Source: JANXXV01 sp038230275 (GTDB lineage: Bacteria > Acidobacteriota > Terriglobia > Bryobacterales > Bryobacteraceae). From it: 39,764 nucleotides of DNA. Below are positions 24,645 to 33,898 of this stretch, piece by piece. The position numbers and the translations under genes are program-made. The notes below the pieces were generated by a model. The model ran no database searches. It was given only the letters and a program-made list of their open reading frames with translations, and had not been told where the DNA came from. The first letter of the stretch is position 1. Each line of letters starts with the position of its first letter. The stretch spans positions 1 through 39,764 of the forward strand of contig JBBRNO010000047.1 of assembly GCA_038230275.1 (NCBI GenBank), read 5' to 3'.

Positions 24645-26463
24645 AACGTCGATTACAGTAGTGGAGCAGATCGCCGCCGAAGTGCCGGCGACCATCACCG
24701 TGCTGGATAAGAAAGACATTCAGGAGCAGCCGGGAGTCAACCTGGACGACCGGCTGCGCTCGCTGCCCGGTTTCAGTCTGTTCCGGCGGTCGTCCAGCTT
24801 GGTGGCCAATCCCACGACGCAGGGAATTTCGCTGCGCGGGTTGGGTTCCAGCGGCGCCAGCCGCACGCTGGTGCTGTGGGACGGCATTCCTATCAACGAT
24901 CCGTTCGGCGGATGGGTCTACTGGACTCGCGTCGCGCCGGATGAACTCGACCGGATTGAAGTTTCGCGCGGCGCATCCACCAGCGTATTCGGGGACCGCG
25001 CCATGAGCGGCGCCATCGGCGTCTTCTCGCGCCCTGCCGAGCATGAGCGGCTAACGGCATCCTATGAAGGCGGCAACCGGAACACGCAGTCGTTCGGCGC
25101 CGGCTATTCTTACCTGTGGCGCAAGTTCGCGGTTTCCGCACAAACGCGCGCTTTTACTACGGACGGTTACTATATTGTTCCGGAAAACCGGCGAGGCAAA
25201 GCGGATTCGCCTGCCAATGTGCGGTTCGTGGCTGGTGATACGCGCTTCGATTATCTGGGTGGCGCCGACCGGTTGTTCGTCAAGCTCGACATTCTGGCCG
25301 AGGAGCGGGCGAACGGAACTGTGCTGACCAACAATTCATCCAGTCTGGGCACGGTGTCGATGAATTATTCGCACCAGTGGACTAACGATGGAATTTCGGT
25401 TCTTGGTTACCACACCCGCGAACAGTATCACGCCAGTTTTTCATCGGTCTCCGCGAATCGAAATACAGAAGCAATTACCTATCGGCAAACGGTGCCGTCG
25501 CAGGCTACCGGGGGGGCCGGAATGTGGCGTCATTCCGAATCGCGCTGGACGCTGCTGGCCGGTGGCGATGCGCAGCGGGTTTCGGGAACCAGTACGGATC
25601 GGCTGGCGCCGGCGGGGCTTCGCGTGGGCGGAGGATCGCAATTGCAGCATGGGGTCTTCGGCCAGTTCGACATCAGCGCGGGTCCGGCGAAATTCTTTCT
25701 GGGGGCGCGCCATCAGTACACAGGCCAGGACTCCACTTTCTTCAGCCCGAGCGGTGGGGTGGTGGTGGGCAAGGGCCGGATTCGGGGCCGGGCGTCGCTC
25801 TATCGAAGTTTCCGTGCGCCGACGCTGAATGAGTTGTACCGTGAGTTTCGGGCCGGGAATGCGGTGACGCAGGCGAACGCACTGCTGCGGCCGGAAACGC
25901 TATTTGGCGCCGAGGCTGGGTTTGATTTCGTAGGCGAGACGTCGCACGCCACGGTGACCATCTATCGCAACAGCATTGAAGATTTGATTACTAACGTGAC
26001 GCTGTCATCCACGCCTGCGCTGATTGTCCGGCAACGCAGGAACGCCGCTTCCGCCCTTAGCCGCGGCATCGATATTAACGGGCAGAAGAACTATCGCAAT
26101 TTTCGCGCGGAGGCTGGTTATTTGTACGCTGAAACGCGATACGTGACGGGAGAACGTATTCCGCAGGTGCCAAAGCACCAGGGTTCGGCGCAGCTTTCTT
26201 ATGACCGCGGGCCGACGCTGGCTGCAGTGTCGATTCGCAGCTTCACCTATCAGTTTGAGGATGATCGGAATACGTTTCTGTTGCCTGGGTATGCCACGGT
26301 GCAAGCTACGGTGCGGCAAAAGCTGACTAAGAGTTTGTCGGCGAACGTGGCGGTGGAGAATATGCTGAACCGCGAGTTTCTGGTTGGGTTTAGTCCGGTG
26401 CCGCTGATTGGCTCTCCGCGGCTGTGGCGGGTGGGGCTGCGCTGGGACGGGCGGCTGCGGTAG
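24499..26463 (+). CDS. TonB-dependent outer-membrane receptor
   Basis: A 654-residue outer-membrane receptor for uptake of a metal chelate, cofactor or similar large ligand. After a signal peptide (LAGLALACLASTILQAQ) comes the plug domain: ATITVLDKKDIQEQPGVNLD, TTQGISLRGLGSSGASRTLV and DELDRIEVSRGASTSVFGDR. A 22-strand barrel should fill the rest, including SRGIDINGQKNYRNFRAEAG and a typical receptor end VAVENMLNREFLVGFSPVPL. The start is taken as ATG 24499 or 24502 before the signal peptide, which places the first 146 bp inside the DUF58 gene in another frame. Ligand unknown; no riboswitch or Fur box could be seen. Confidence 0.9.
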   Translation: MMTPASKLRSVQIRPAWCRLAGLALACLASTILQAQTADPAKPDLPPVKTSITVVEQIAAEVPATITVLDKKDIQEQPGVNLDDRLRSLPGFSLFRRSSSLVANPTTQGISLRGLGSSGASRTLVLWDGIPINDPFGGWVYWTRVAPDELDRIEVSRGASTSVFGDRAMSGAIGVFSRPAEHERLTASYEGGNRNTQSFGAGYSYLWRKFAVSAQTRAFTTDGYYIVPENRRGKADSPANVRFVAGDTRFDYLGGADRLFVKLDILAEERANGTVLTNNSSSLGTVSMNYSHQWTNDGISVLGYHTREQYHASFSSVSANRNTEAITYRQTVPSQATGGAGMWRHSESRWTLLAGGDAQRVSGTSTDRLAPAGLRVGGGSQLQHGVFGQFDISAGPAKFFLGARHQYTGQDSTFFSPSGGVVVGKGRIRGRASLYRSFRAPTLNELYREFRAGNAVTQANALLRPETLFGAEAGFDFVGETSHATVTIYRNSIEDLITNVTLSSTPALIVRQRRNAASALSRGIDINGQKNYRNFRAEAGYLYAETRYVTGERIPQVPKHQGSAQLSYDRGPTLAAVSIRSFTYQFEDDRNTFLLPGYATVQATVRQKLTKSLSANVAVENMLNREFLVGFSPVPLIGSPRLWRVGLRWDGRLR

Positions 26464-26553
26464 CGCGCTTCGAGAGTACGCTTTGGTTGGCGGCGTAGGC
26501 TATCGCGGCGTAGTGCCGATGGTTGCTGGTACCTGCTTGCAAAAGTTCGTGTG

Positions 26554-26618
26554 TACCACTCCCTCACGGTCGCGGCTCGGAAACGCAGTGTGAGCCGCGA
26601 AAATCCAGAACGCCTATT
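26554..26618 (+). repeat. dispersed repeat, copy 2, uninterrupted
   Basis: TACCACTCCCTCACGGTCGC through CCTATT matches 11912-11939 joined to 12028-12066, without the 11-bp array. It lies 17 bp before MITE copy B. Confidence 0.75.
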
Positions 26619-26634
26619 TCTGCAACTAAGCACC

Positions 26635-26786
26635 AGTGTAGTGTCCGCGAATTGGGTGGACACTACCGGAAACCGCTCCGTTACAGTCGCGGTTCGGAAA
26701 CTACTGTTGCAGCAACGAGTTCGAGACCGAGCCGCGCGCGTGAGCAAGCCGTTTCTTGTGTCCAGTTATTTGCCGGACAGTACACT
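26635..26786 (+). mobile_element. 152-bp MITE-like element, copy B
   Basis: Same length and orientation as copy A at 23298, with about four single-base differences. The same ends AGTGTAGTGTCC and GGACAGTACACT are present. It lies between the TonB-receptor gene and the end of the C45 hydrolase gene. Copies A and B bracket the DUF58 and TonB-receptor genes as direct repeats. Confidence 0.75.
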
Positions 26787-26835
26787 AGCAGTATGTGATT
26801 TGAGCGGCACTTCAGTTTCCGATTCTGAAGAAATC

Positions 26836-26860
26836 GCCCGCCACAGCTGCATTGGCGGGC
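26836..26860 (-). terminator. 8-bp GC-rich hairpin after the C45 hydrolase gene
   Basis: GCCCGCCA and TGGCGGGC pair perfectly around a 9-nt loop, 24 bp past the stop of the minus-strand gene. GATTTCTTC follows on that strand, a weak T-run. Confidence 0.6.
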
Positions 26861-26883
26861 TAGACAAGCAAGCAAAACCGGCC

Positions 26884-28272
26884 TCAAAAAGCAGTACCGC
26901 TAAACGACGTCCAGGGGTACGGAACCAGGTCGCGCAGGAACGTTTTTTCCCAGGCGAATTCGGGATGGAGTCTGAGGTGTTCGGAGGCGTTGAAGCGGAT
27001 GCCGCAGGCATGGCCCATGGCGGCTTCAAACGTCATTTTCCCGGCCATGGTAGCGTCCGTCACCTTATTCTGAACCGCGCCCGCGGTGCCGAACTCGGGC
27101 TGCCAGGGCTTCTCTCCGCGCGGCGATAGATCGATGTGCCCGCAAAGAGTGCGCTCGTTGGGATCGTTCTTCTTGGCGAAGGAGTCCCAGTGGTCGGAAA
27201 GATACTTTTTGCCGAAGGCGACATCGATCTTGCCCTTGTTGGTACGGATCAGGTCCTCGGCCCGAATGCGCCGCGCGTTGGGACTGCGGCTCTTGTCGTT
27301 CAAGTCGAAGTCAGTCTCCTCCCGCGCCAGTTTCTCGCTCACGGGAAAATTGCTGCCTACGAAATAACCGTCCTTGGTGCGGGAGAGGTTTACGTTCTTC
27401 AACCCTAGTTCCAGGTCGGCGATCTCGCCGGTCTTGCGGTCCGCCACCAGCCAGTTGTTCGCGTAGCCTCCGTTGTTGCCGTCTTTCATGATGCGAACGA
27501 AGTCGTCAATCGAGGCGGAATACTGCATGGCTTTTCGCGCACGGACAAATTCCGGAATGCCGTTCGGGTCGAATCCATGGAAGCGGCTGATGGTGGTTTC
27601 GGTGATCACAATTCCCGCCGAGTTGATGCCGAAGTCATCCCCGCTGTGAATCCACCCTGGCATTCCGTCCATCACAATGTGGTTGCCCTTAGCCGGCACA
27701 ATGTCGTAGATGATGCGCCAGCGCGCACCGTCCATATAGTTGGTCCAGTTGTTGTGGCCGACGACGATGTTTCCATCGCGAGTGAATTTGCCGGTGGCGA
27801 CGAAGGCGCTGCAATGTTCCCCGACGCCCCGATTTTTGGCGTGGGTGGCGCGGTTTTGGGTGTCCCACCAGTCGGTGTAGTATCCGTTCAATTCGAGCGA
27901 CGCGTTCATCACCACGACGTCCCAAAGATCCAGCTTTACTGATTTCGCCGCCAGTCCGTCGACGATGCCTTGCAACTCGGCGCGATACTCCGGCTCGATC
28001 TTTGGCCAGAGACGCTTTTCCGCGGCTGCCCGGAAGAAGGCGTAGTCTTTGCCGGAATCGTGCGTCAACTCCAGCGCCAGAATTTTCTGGAGTTCCTTGA
28101 TTTCCGCCGCCAGATGGAAGCCGTTCTGGAAGCCGATCTCGGCCGGTGAGCCTTCCAGGTGCACGTAGATCCAGCCGTTTTGCTCTGTTCGGCGCGCGGA
28201 GTTTTTCAACGACGCGGCCTGGGTGGAAGAGAGAAAACCGAGCAGCGCAAGGCACGTAAACAGTTGTTTCAT
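26884..28272 (-). CDS. secreted C45/phospholipase-B-like Ntn hydrolase
   Basis: A 462-residue exported hydrolase. The signal peptide is MKQLFTCLALLGFLSSTQAA, and GGAG 4 nt upstream fixes the ATG at 28272. GVGEHCSAFVATGKFTRDGN contains Cys154, which should become the N-terminal nucleophile after self-cleavage as in C45 acyltransferases and phospholipase-B-like proteins. Family motifs follow: IVVGHNNWTNYMDG, GMPGWIHSGDDFGINSAGIV and YANNWLVADRKTGEIADLEL. It probably cleaves an amide or ester in the periplasm; the substrate is unknown. It is divergent from trpC with 53 bp between the starts. Confidence 0.85.
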   Translation of the reverse strand: MKQLFTCLALLGFLSSTQAASLKNSARRTEQNGWIYVHLEGSPAEIGFQNGFHLAAEIKELQKILALELTHDSGKDYAFFRAAAEKRLWPKIEPEYRAELQGIVDGLAAKSVKLDLWDVVVMNASLELNGYYTDWWDTQNRATHAKNRGVGEHCSAFVATGKFTRDGNIVVGHNNWTNYMDGARWRIIYDIVPAKGNHIVMDGMPGWIHSGDDFGINSAGIVITETTISRFHGFDPNGIPEFVRARKAMQYSASIDDFVRIMKDGNNGGYANNWLVADRKTGEIADLELGLKNVNLSRTKDGYFVGSNFPVSEKLAREETDFDLNDKSRSPNARRIRAEDLIRTNKGKIDVAFGKKYLSDHWDSFAKKNDPNERTLCGHIDLSPRGEKPWQPEFGTAGAVQNKVTDATMAGKMTFEAAMGHACGIRFNASEHLRLHPEFAWEKTFLRDLVPYPWTSFSGTAF

Positions 28273-28325
28273 GAGGCTCCTGAAGACTTCAGTATAGTGG
28301 AATGATAGGATGAAGATTCTTCCGA

Positions 28326-29111
28326 ATGACCACCCCGGTACCTGGAATCTTAGCCCGTATTGTCGAAGAGAAGAAACTAGAGTTGCGACAGGCAACCGTA
28401 AGCCGCGCCGCGCTTGAAAATCGGGCCGCCGACGGGGTTGCGGATCGCCGGGATTTCGCGGGTGCGTTGCGCGAAAAGAAGATCGCCATCATCTCGGAAA
28501 TCAAGAAAGCATCACCCAGCAAAGGCATTCTCAGCGCGGATTTTCGTCCCGCCGAAATTGCCCGGGAGTACGAAGCCGGCGGCGCGGCGGCCTTGTCGGT
28601 TCTCACCGACCGCAAGTTTTTTCAAGGCAGCCTGGCGGATCTGGAATCGGCTCATGGCGCGGTACGGCTGCCGGTGCTGCGGAAAGATTTCACTACCAGC
28701 GAGTATCACGTGGTGGAAGCCGCCGCCCACGGGGCTGACGCCATTCTTTTGATCGCCGCGGTGCTTACGGAATCTGAAATGCGGACGCTGCGGGAGTTGG
28801 CGGCACAATACGGGATGGCCGCGCTGGTGGAAGTTCATGACGGCGAAGAACTGGAAAGCGCCATTGCGTCCGGCGCGGAGATCATCGGCGTGAATAACCG
28901 CAATCTTCACACGTTCGAAGTGACGCTGAACACCTCGCTGCGCCTGGCTGAGAAGATCCCGGCGTCCATCCTCAAAATCAGTGAGAGCGGTTTTGATTCG
29001 CGCGAGCAAATCGACAGTTTGCGCGCCGCCGGTTACCAGGCGTTCCTGATTGGGGAGCATCTGATGAAGGCGCACAGCCCGCGCGAGGCGCTGCTGGCGC
29101 TGACGGCATGA
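28326..29111 (+). CDS. trpC: indole-3-glycerol phosphate synthase TrpC
   Basis: A 261-residue TIM-barrel enzyme that closes the indole ring in tryptophan synthesis (CdRP to indole-3-glycerol phosphate). Catalytic residues are in place: E58 and K60 in SEIKKASPSKG, K120 in VLRKDF, the Glu in ALVEVHDGEEL and GVNNRNLHTFEV near the end. Length is normal. It is the first gene of the aromatic supraoperon and shares a 53-bp gap with the divergent C45 hydrolase gene. The ATG is at 28326; no strong Shine-Dalgarno is visible. Its stop overlaps the trpF start as ATGA. Confidence 0.97.
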   Translation: MTTPVPGILARIVEEKKLELRQATVSRAALENRAADGVADRRDFAGALREKKIAIISEIKKASPSKGILSADFRPAEIAREYEAGGAAALSVLTDRKFFQGSLADLESAHGAVRLPVLRKDFTTSEYHVVEAAAHGADAILLIAAVLTESEMRTLRELAAQYGMAALVEVHDGEELESAIASGAEIIGVNNRNLHTFEVTLNTSLRLAEKIPASILKISESGFDSREQIDSLRAAGYQAFLIGEHLMKAHSPREALLALTA

Positions 29112-29710
29112 TGGTGAAGATTTGCGGCATCACCAATTTGGAAGATGCGCTGGCTGCCGCCGATGCCGGGGCCACGGCCATTGGATTCAATTTCTATCGC
29201 GGCAGCTCGCGGTATATTCAGCCGGAGCGAGCAGGGGAGATTGGCGCTTCAGTGAATCTGATGAAGGTTGGCGTCTTTGTGAATGAAGGTCCGGCCGAGA
29301 TGGAACGGATTGCTGAATTGGCTGGGCTCGACGTGGTGCAGCTTCACGGAGACGAACCAGCGGCGGCCGCGAATGAACGGATCGGGCGCGTGTGGAAAGC
29401 ATTCCGCGTGACTGAGGGTTGGCGTCCGGAGTTGCTTGACTCTTACGCTGTTGAGGCGTTCCTGCTGGACACTCCGGCGGACGGGCAGTATGGCGGCTCG
29501 GGGCATGTCTTTGATTGGAACCGGGTGCGCGGATTAAAGTGCAAAGTCATTCTGGCGGGCGGATTGGATGCGACGAACGTCGGCTCGGCCATCCAAACCG
29601 TATTGCCGTGGGGCGTGGACGCGTGCTCGCGTCTGGAGATTTCCCCCGGCCGAAAGGATCACACCAAGATGCGCCGCTTCGTTGAAGCCGCATTGGCGGA
29701 ATACATATGA
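29108..29710 (+). CDS. trpF: phosphoribosylanthranilate isomerase TrpF
   Basis: A 200-residue TIM barrel that isomerises phosphoribosylanthranilate to CdRP, the step before TrpC. Catalytic Cys6 is in MVKICGITNLEDA, with VVQLHGDEP and ILAGGLDATNV as further family motifs. The usual GVDVSSGVE-type phosphate loop appears as GVDACSRLEISPGRKD, a mild variation. Start and stop overlap trpC and trpB by 4 nt each, so translation is coupled. The pathway order trpC-F-B-A is typical of a split trp operon; trpE, trpG and trpD must lie elsewhere. Confidence 0.95.
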   Translation: MMVKICGITNLEDALAAADAGATAIGFNFYRGSSRYIQPERAGEIGASVNLMKVGVFVNEGPAEMERIAELAGLDVVQLHGDEPAAAANERIGRVWKAFRVTEGWRPELLDSYAVEAFLLDTPADGQYGGSGHVFDWNRVRGLKCKVILAGGLDATNVGSAIQTVLPWGVDACSRLEISPGRKDHTKMRRFVEAALAEYI

Positions 29711-30912
29711 TTGCTACTCAACCAGACTCCACGGGACACTTTGGGCCTTACGGCGGGCGGTTCGTCCCGGAAGTGCTGATGGCGCCGCTCGAAGAGCTGG
29801 AACACGCCTATCTGTGGGCACGGGACGACCAGGGCTTTCAAGCCGAACTGGCCGATCTGCTGCACAATTACGCCGGCCGGCCCACGCCGCTCTACTTCGC
29901 CAAGCGGCTGAGCGAGACGCTGGGCGGGGCGCGTATCTACTTCAAGCGGGAAGACCTGCTGCATACCGGCGCGCACAAGATTAACAACGCGCTGGGCCAG
30001 GCTCTGCTGGCGAAGAAGATGGGCAAAAAGCGGATCATTGCCGAAACCGGCGCCGGGCAGCATGGCGTGGCCACGGCCACAGCTTGTGCGTTGTTCGGCA
30101 TCGATTGCGTGGTTTACATGGGTGAGGAAGATATGCGCCGCCAGCGACTGAACGTCTTCCGCATGAGGCTGCTGGGGGCTGAAGTAGTCAGCGTCACCAA
30201 TGGCAGCCGCACGTTGAAAGACGCCATCAGTGAGGCGATGCGCGATTGGGTTACCAACATCGATACTACGTACTATTTGTTGGGATCGGCGCTGGGCGCG
30301 CATCCGTATCCGATGATGGTGCGCGATTTTCACCGCGTGATCGGCATTGAAGCACGGCGGCAGATTCTGGAACAGGAAGGCCGCCTGCCGGATCGCATTT
30401 TCGCCTGTGTGGGCGGAGGCAGTAACGCCATTGGCATCTTCCATCCGTTTCTGGCGGACGCCGGCGTGCGCTTGATTGGCGTGGAGGCCGGCGGCAGAAG
30501 CAGTGCATTGGGCGAGCATGCGGCCCGTTTCTCCGGCGGGATGCCTGGCGTGTTGCAAGGCACTTTCAGCTATCTATTGCAGGATGCCGATGGGCAGGTG
30601 GCGCTGACGCACTCGGTTTCGGCGGGCCTGGATTATGCGTCGGTTGGGCCGGAACACGCACTGCTGCACGATGAGAAGCGCGCCGAGTACCTGTCAGTGA
30701 ATGACAAGTGCGCCCTGGATGCGGCGCAATTTCTGGCGCGCAATGAAGGGCTGATCCCGGCGTTGGAATCGGCGCACGCGGTGGCGGAAGCGATGGACCG
30801 TGCCCCTGAAGCCAAGGGGGAAGTGTTCATTGTGAACCTCTCCGGCCGCGGCGATAAAGATACAGACATCTACAGAGAAAACATCAAGGAACTGGACATT
30901 GACTCGCATTAG
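29707..30912 (+). CDS. trpB: tryptophan synthase beta subunit TrpB
   Basis: A 401-residue PLP enzyme joining indole and serine to give tryptophan, working in an alpha2beta2 complex with TrpA. The PLP lysine is K91 in HTGAHKINN, ETGAGQHGVATATACALF is the conserved catalytic loop, and CVGGGSNAIGIFHPF holds the phosphate of PLP. N-terminal FGPYGGRFVPEVLM marks the TrpB1 (TrpA-dependent) class. The ATG overlaps the trpF stop and the 3' end overlaps the trpA start by 14 bp. Confidence 0.97.
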   Translation: MIATQPDSTGHFGPYGGRFVPEVLMAPLEELEHAYLWARDDQGFQAELADLLHNYAGRPTPLYFAKRLSETLGGARIYFKREDLLHTGAHKINNALGQALLAKKMGKKRIIAETGAGQHGVATATACALFGIDCVVYMGEEDMRRQRLNVFRMRLLGAEVVSVTNGSRTLKDAISEAMRDWVTNIDTTYYLLGSALGAHPYPMMVRDFHRVIGIEARRQILEQEGRLPDRIFACVGGGSNAIGIFHPFLADAGVRLIGVEAGGRSSALGEHAARFSGGMPGVLQGTFSYLLQDADGQVALTHSVSAGLDYASVGPEHALLHDEKRAEYLSVNDKCALDAAQFLARNEGLIPALESAHAVAEAMDRAPEAKGEVFIVNLSGRGDKDTDIYRENIKELDIDSH

Positions 30913-31705
30913 CCGTCTCTTCGACCGGCTCAAACAGGAAGGCCGGCCGGGCCTGATCGCCTATCTGACCGCAGGCGACCCGGCACCGAATCGCACTGTG
31001 GCGCTGGTGGCCGCGCTGGAACGTGGGGGAGCGGATCTGATTGAGCTGGGAGTTCCCTTCTCTGACCCCATCGCGGACGGACCGGTGATCCAGCGTGCTT
31101 CCGAACGGGCGCTGAAGGCCGGCACCACGGTAGCTGGAGTTTTGAAGATGGCCGCGGAGATCCGGCGCCAATCTGAGATTCCACTGCTGCTGTTCACCTA
31201 CATGAATCCGCTGATTCGCTACGGTCTGGAAAAGCTGGCGAAGGATGCCGCCGCTTGCGGTATTGATGGTTGCCTGCTTACCGACCTGAGCGTGGAAGAA
31301 GCCGGGAAATACATCGGGGTGATGCGTGATAACAATCTGGACACCGTCTTCCTGGCGGCGCCTACCAGCACGGAGCGGCGGTTGAAGCTGGTTGCAGAGT
31401 ATTCCAGCGGGTTCGTATACTTGGTCTCGCGAACCGGTGTTACCGGCGAGCAGGCGTCTGTTTCGGACGCAGTGGGGCCGCTGGTGGCATCGATGCGCGC
31501 GGCCACTCCGCTGCCGCTGGCAGTGGGCTTTGGCATTGCTTCCGCCGATCATGCCGCGCAGGTGGGAGCGTTCGCCGACGCGGTGGTGGTGGGCAGCGCC
31601 ATTGTCCGAACCATTGAGAAGTATGGCGCCGATCCGGCGTTGGAATCAAAGCTGGAAGCATTGGCGCGCGAATTGAGAAGTGGATTGGAAAGGGCTCGAA
31701 AGTGA
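30899..31705 (+). CDS. trpA: tryptophan synthase alpha subunit TrpA
   Basis: A 268-residue TIM barrel that cleaves indole-3-glycerol phosphate and channels indole to TrpB. Catalytic E49 and D60 fall at the classic positions in DLIELGVPFSDPIADGPVIQ. GFVYLVSRTGVTGEQ and VVVGSAIVRTIEKYG are the phosphate-binding loops. The start is TTG 30899, giving MTRISRLFDRLKQEGRPGLI, the correct family N-terminus; it lies within the end of trpB. The stop overlaps the GTG of the chorismate mutase gene. Confidence 0.96.
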   Translation: MTRISRLFDRLKQEGRPGLIAYLTAGDPAPNRTVALVAALERGGADLIELGVPFSDPIADGPVIQRASERALKAGTTVAGVLKMAAEIRRQSEIPLLLFTYMNPLIRYGLEKLAKDAAACGIDGCLLTDLSVEEAGKYIGVMRDNNLDTVFLAAPTSTERRLKLVAEYSSGFVYLVSRTGVTGEQASVSDAVGPLVASMRAATPLPLAVGFGIASADHAAQVGAFADAVVVGSAIVRTIEKYGADPALESKLEALARELRSGLERARK

Positions 31706-31992
31706 CGAAAGAGGACGCACAGGCGAAGCTGGCCGAATGCCGGCGCAAGATTGACGATATCGACCTCAGGATCCTGCAACTGCTGAATGAGCGGACGCGG
31801 GTGGTGGAGATCATCGGCGGCGTGAAGCAGGAAGCCGCGCTACCCGTGTATGAGCCCAAACGCGAAGACGAGGTCTACCGCAATATTCTGGAACACAACG
31901 AAGGGCCGTTGCCGGCCGACGCGGTGAAGCGGGTTTTCGAGCGTGTAATTGACGAGATGCGAACGTTGCAAAAGATGAGGATGCAGAAGTAA
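31702..31992 (+). CDS. chorismate mutase (AroQ class)
   Basis: A 96-residue all-helical chorismate mutase that converts chorismate to prephenate for Tyr and Phe synthesis. CRRKIDDIDLRILQLLNERT contains the first catalytic arginine region, and VVEIIGGVKQ with VYEPKREDEVYRNI completes the AroQ pattern. The start is GTG in GTGACG, overlapping the trpA stop. The following DAHP synthase gene starts on its last base (TAATG). In Bacillus these two activities are fused; here they are separate adjacent proteins that may associate. Confidence 0.92.
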   Translation: MTKEDAQAKLAECRRKIDDIDLRILQLLNERTRVVEIIGGVKQEAALPVYEPKREDEVYRNILEHNEGPLPADAVKRVFERVIDEMRTLQKMRMQK

Positions 31993-33005
31993 TGCTGGTT
32001 GTCATGCAGGAAGGCGCCTCGGAAGCGCAGGTACAAGGCGTCATCGATCGACTGGTTTCGCTGAATTTCACCGTTCACCGCTCCACTGGAGTGGTGCACA
32101 CAGTGCTGGGCGGAGTAGGACCGGCCGACACTTTCGATCCCGCCGATTTTGAAGCGCTGGATGGCGTGAAGGAATGCCATCGCATCGTCTCGCCGTATAA
32201 GCTGGCCAGCCGGCATTTCAAACCTGGCGGCACCATCGTCAAGGTGAAGGGAGTGGAGATTGGCGGCAGTCACGTGGTGGTGATGGCCGGGCCATGCAGC
32301 GTTGAGAATCAGGATCAGATCAATCGTGCGGCGGATCTGGTGGCTGAGGCGGGCGCCTCGGTGATCCGCGGAGGCGCGTTCAAGCCGCGCAGCTCGCCAT
32401 ACAGCTTCCAGGGTCTTGGGGAAGAAGGCTTGAAAATGATGCGGGCCGCCGCCGACCGCAATGGCTTGCTTGTGATCAGCGAGGTGATGGACCAGACGCA
32501 GATCCCGCTGATGGCGGCCTACACCGACATCCTGCAGATTGGCGCGCGCAATATGCAGAACTTCAACCTGCTGAAGGAACTGGGGAAGCTGCGGATGCCG
32601 GTGCTGCTGAAACGAGGGATTGCGGCCACCGTGGAGGAACTTCTGCTCTCGGCTGAGTACGTTATGTCCGGTGGGAACTACGAAGTGATCCTGTGTGAGC
32701 GCGGTATCCGAACTTTTGAGACTTATACACGAAATACCATGGACATCTCCGCTATCCCGGTGGTGAAGAAACTGTCCCATCTGCCCATCGTGGCCGACCC
32801 ATCGCACGGCACTGGGCGGCGCGATCTGGTGCTGCCGATGGCTCGCGCCTCGGTTGCCGCCGGCGCCGATGGACTGCTGGTGGAGGTTCACCACGATCCC
32901 GATCATGCGCTGAGCGACGGCGCGCAGACTTTGCGTCCAGAACAGTTTTCGGAACTGATGCAGCAATCCCGCATCATCGCCTCGGCGGTGGGAAGAACGC
33001 TGTAG
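31992..33005 (+). CDS. aroF: 3-deoxy-7-phosphoheptulonate synthase (type I beta)
   Basis: A 337-residue first enzyme of the shikimate pathway, joining PEP and erythrose 4-phosphate. Residues 1-70 (MLVVMQEGASEAQVQGVIDR onward) form a ferredoxin-like regulatory domain as in Thermotoga, which gives feedback inhibition by Tyr or Phe. The barrel has VVMAGPCSVEN with the metal-binding Cys, RGGAFKPRSSPYSFQG, LLKRG and VADPSHGTGRRDLV. Its placement between chorismate mutase and tyrA ties entry into the pathway to end-product branches. Confidence 0.95.
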   Translation: MLVVMQEGASEAQVQGVIDRLVSLNFTVHRSTGVVHTVLGGVGPADTFDPADFEALDGVKECHRIVSPYKLASRHFKPGGTIVKVKGVEIGGSHVVVMAGPCSVENQDQINRAADLVAEAGASVIRGGAFKPRSSPYSFQGLGEEGLKMMRAAADRNGLLVISEVMDQTQIPLMAAYTDILQIGARNMQNFNLLKELGKLRMPVLLKRGIAATVEELLLSAEYVMSGGNYEVILCERGIRTFETYTRNTMDISAIPVVKKLSHLPIVADPSHGTGRRDLVLPMARASVAAGADGLLVEVHHDPDHALSDGAQTLRPEQFSELMQQSRIIASAVGRTL

Positions 33006-33036
33006 TGAAGTTTGGCGCGGTCGAGCGGGCCGTCTT

Positions 33037-33876
33037 ATGAACACGGTAGCTATCGCCGGCGTAGGGCTGATCGGCGGATCGTTTGCGCTGGCACTTCAGA
33101 AGGCCGGGTTCCAGGGAAAGATTCTAGGGATCAGTTCGGCGGCCACCATTGAGGCCGCACTGCATGCCGGTGTGATTCATGCGGGCGTCTCGCTGGAAGA
33201 AGCTTGTGCCGTGGCGGACTTGATCTACCTGGCGCAGCCGATACGACCGATTTTGAAAACGATCGACACTATCGCGGACATGGTTCGTCCCGAGTGCCTG
33301 GTGACCGACGCGGGTAGTACTAAGGACGAGATAGTTACATTTGCAACCAGGCGGCTGACCCGTTGCCAGTTCCTTGGCGGGCATCCGATGGCGGGTAAGA
33401 CGTCTCGTGGGGTGGCTGTGGCCGATGCCGATCTTTTCCAAGGACGCCCTTACGTACTTACTCCCCACAACAAAATTGACCTAGAAACGCCCGCGGCATT
33501 GCGCTTAGTTTTCTGGTTGGAAAAAATAGGTGCGGTGCCCATCGTGTTGACACCGAAAGAGCACGACCGCACGGTAGCGCTGACTTCGCATCTGCCCCAA
33601 CTGGCCTCCAGCGCGTTGGCTGCGACGCTTGCGGGGAAAATAACAGGGGACAACCAGTTGCGCGTTTCTGGACCGGGGCTCTCCGACACCACCCGTCTGG
33701 CACAAAGTTCCATCGAAATCTGGGAAGACATTTTAGCGACAAACACCTCGGCAATCGGCGAGGCGTTAGACGCGTATATTGACAAATTGCAATTTTTCCG
33801 CCAAAATCTAACAAATCCTGTATTGCGTGAGGAATTTGAGGTTGGGGCGGAGTTGGCCCGCAAGTGCCGCCGGTAA
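33037..33876 (+). CDS. tyrA: prephenate dehydrogenase TyrA
   Basis: A 279-residue NAD(P)-dependent oxidoreductase making 4-hydroxyphenylpyruvate for tyrosine. The Rossmann motif GVGLIGGS is at residues 8-15, and VTDAGSTKDEIV, FLGGHPMAGKTSRGV (catalytic His) and LTSHLPQLASSALA follow in family order. There is no ACT domain, so feedback control probably rests on the DAHP synthase. It is separated from the DAHP synthase gene by 31 bp, and the Crp/Fnr gene starts 22 bp downstream. Codon use is slightly more AT-rich at its end. Confidence 0.95.
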   Translation: MNTVAIAGVGLIGGSFALALQKAGFQGKILGISSAATIEAALHAGVIHAGVSLEEACAVADLIYLAQPIRPILKTIDTIADMVRPECLVTDAGSTKDEIVTFATRRLTRCQFLGGHPMAGKTSRGVAVADADLFQGRPYVLTPHNKIDLETPAALRLVFWLEKIGAVPIVLTPKEHDRTVALTSHLPQLASSALAATLAGKITGDNQLRVSGPGLSDTTRLAQSSIEIWEDILATNTSAIGEALDAYIDKLQFFRQNLTNPVLREEFEVGAELARKCRR

Positions 33877-33898
33877 AGAGTGAATCATTGAGATCAGA

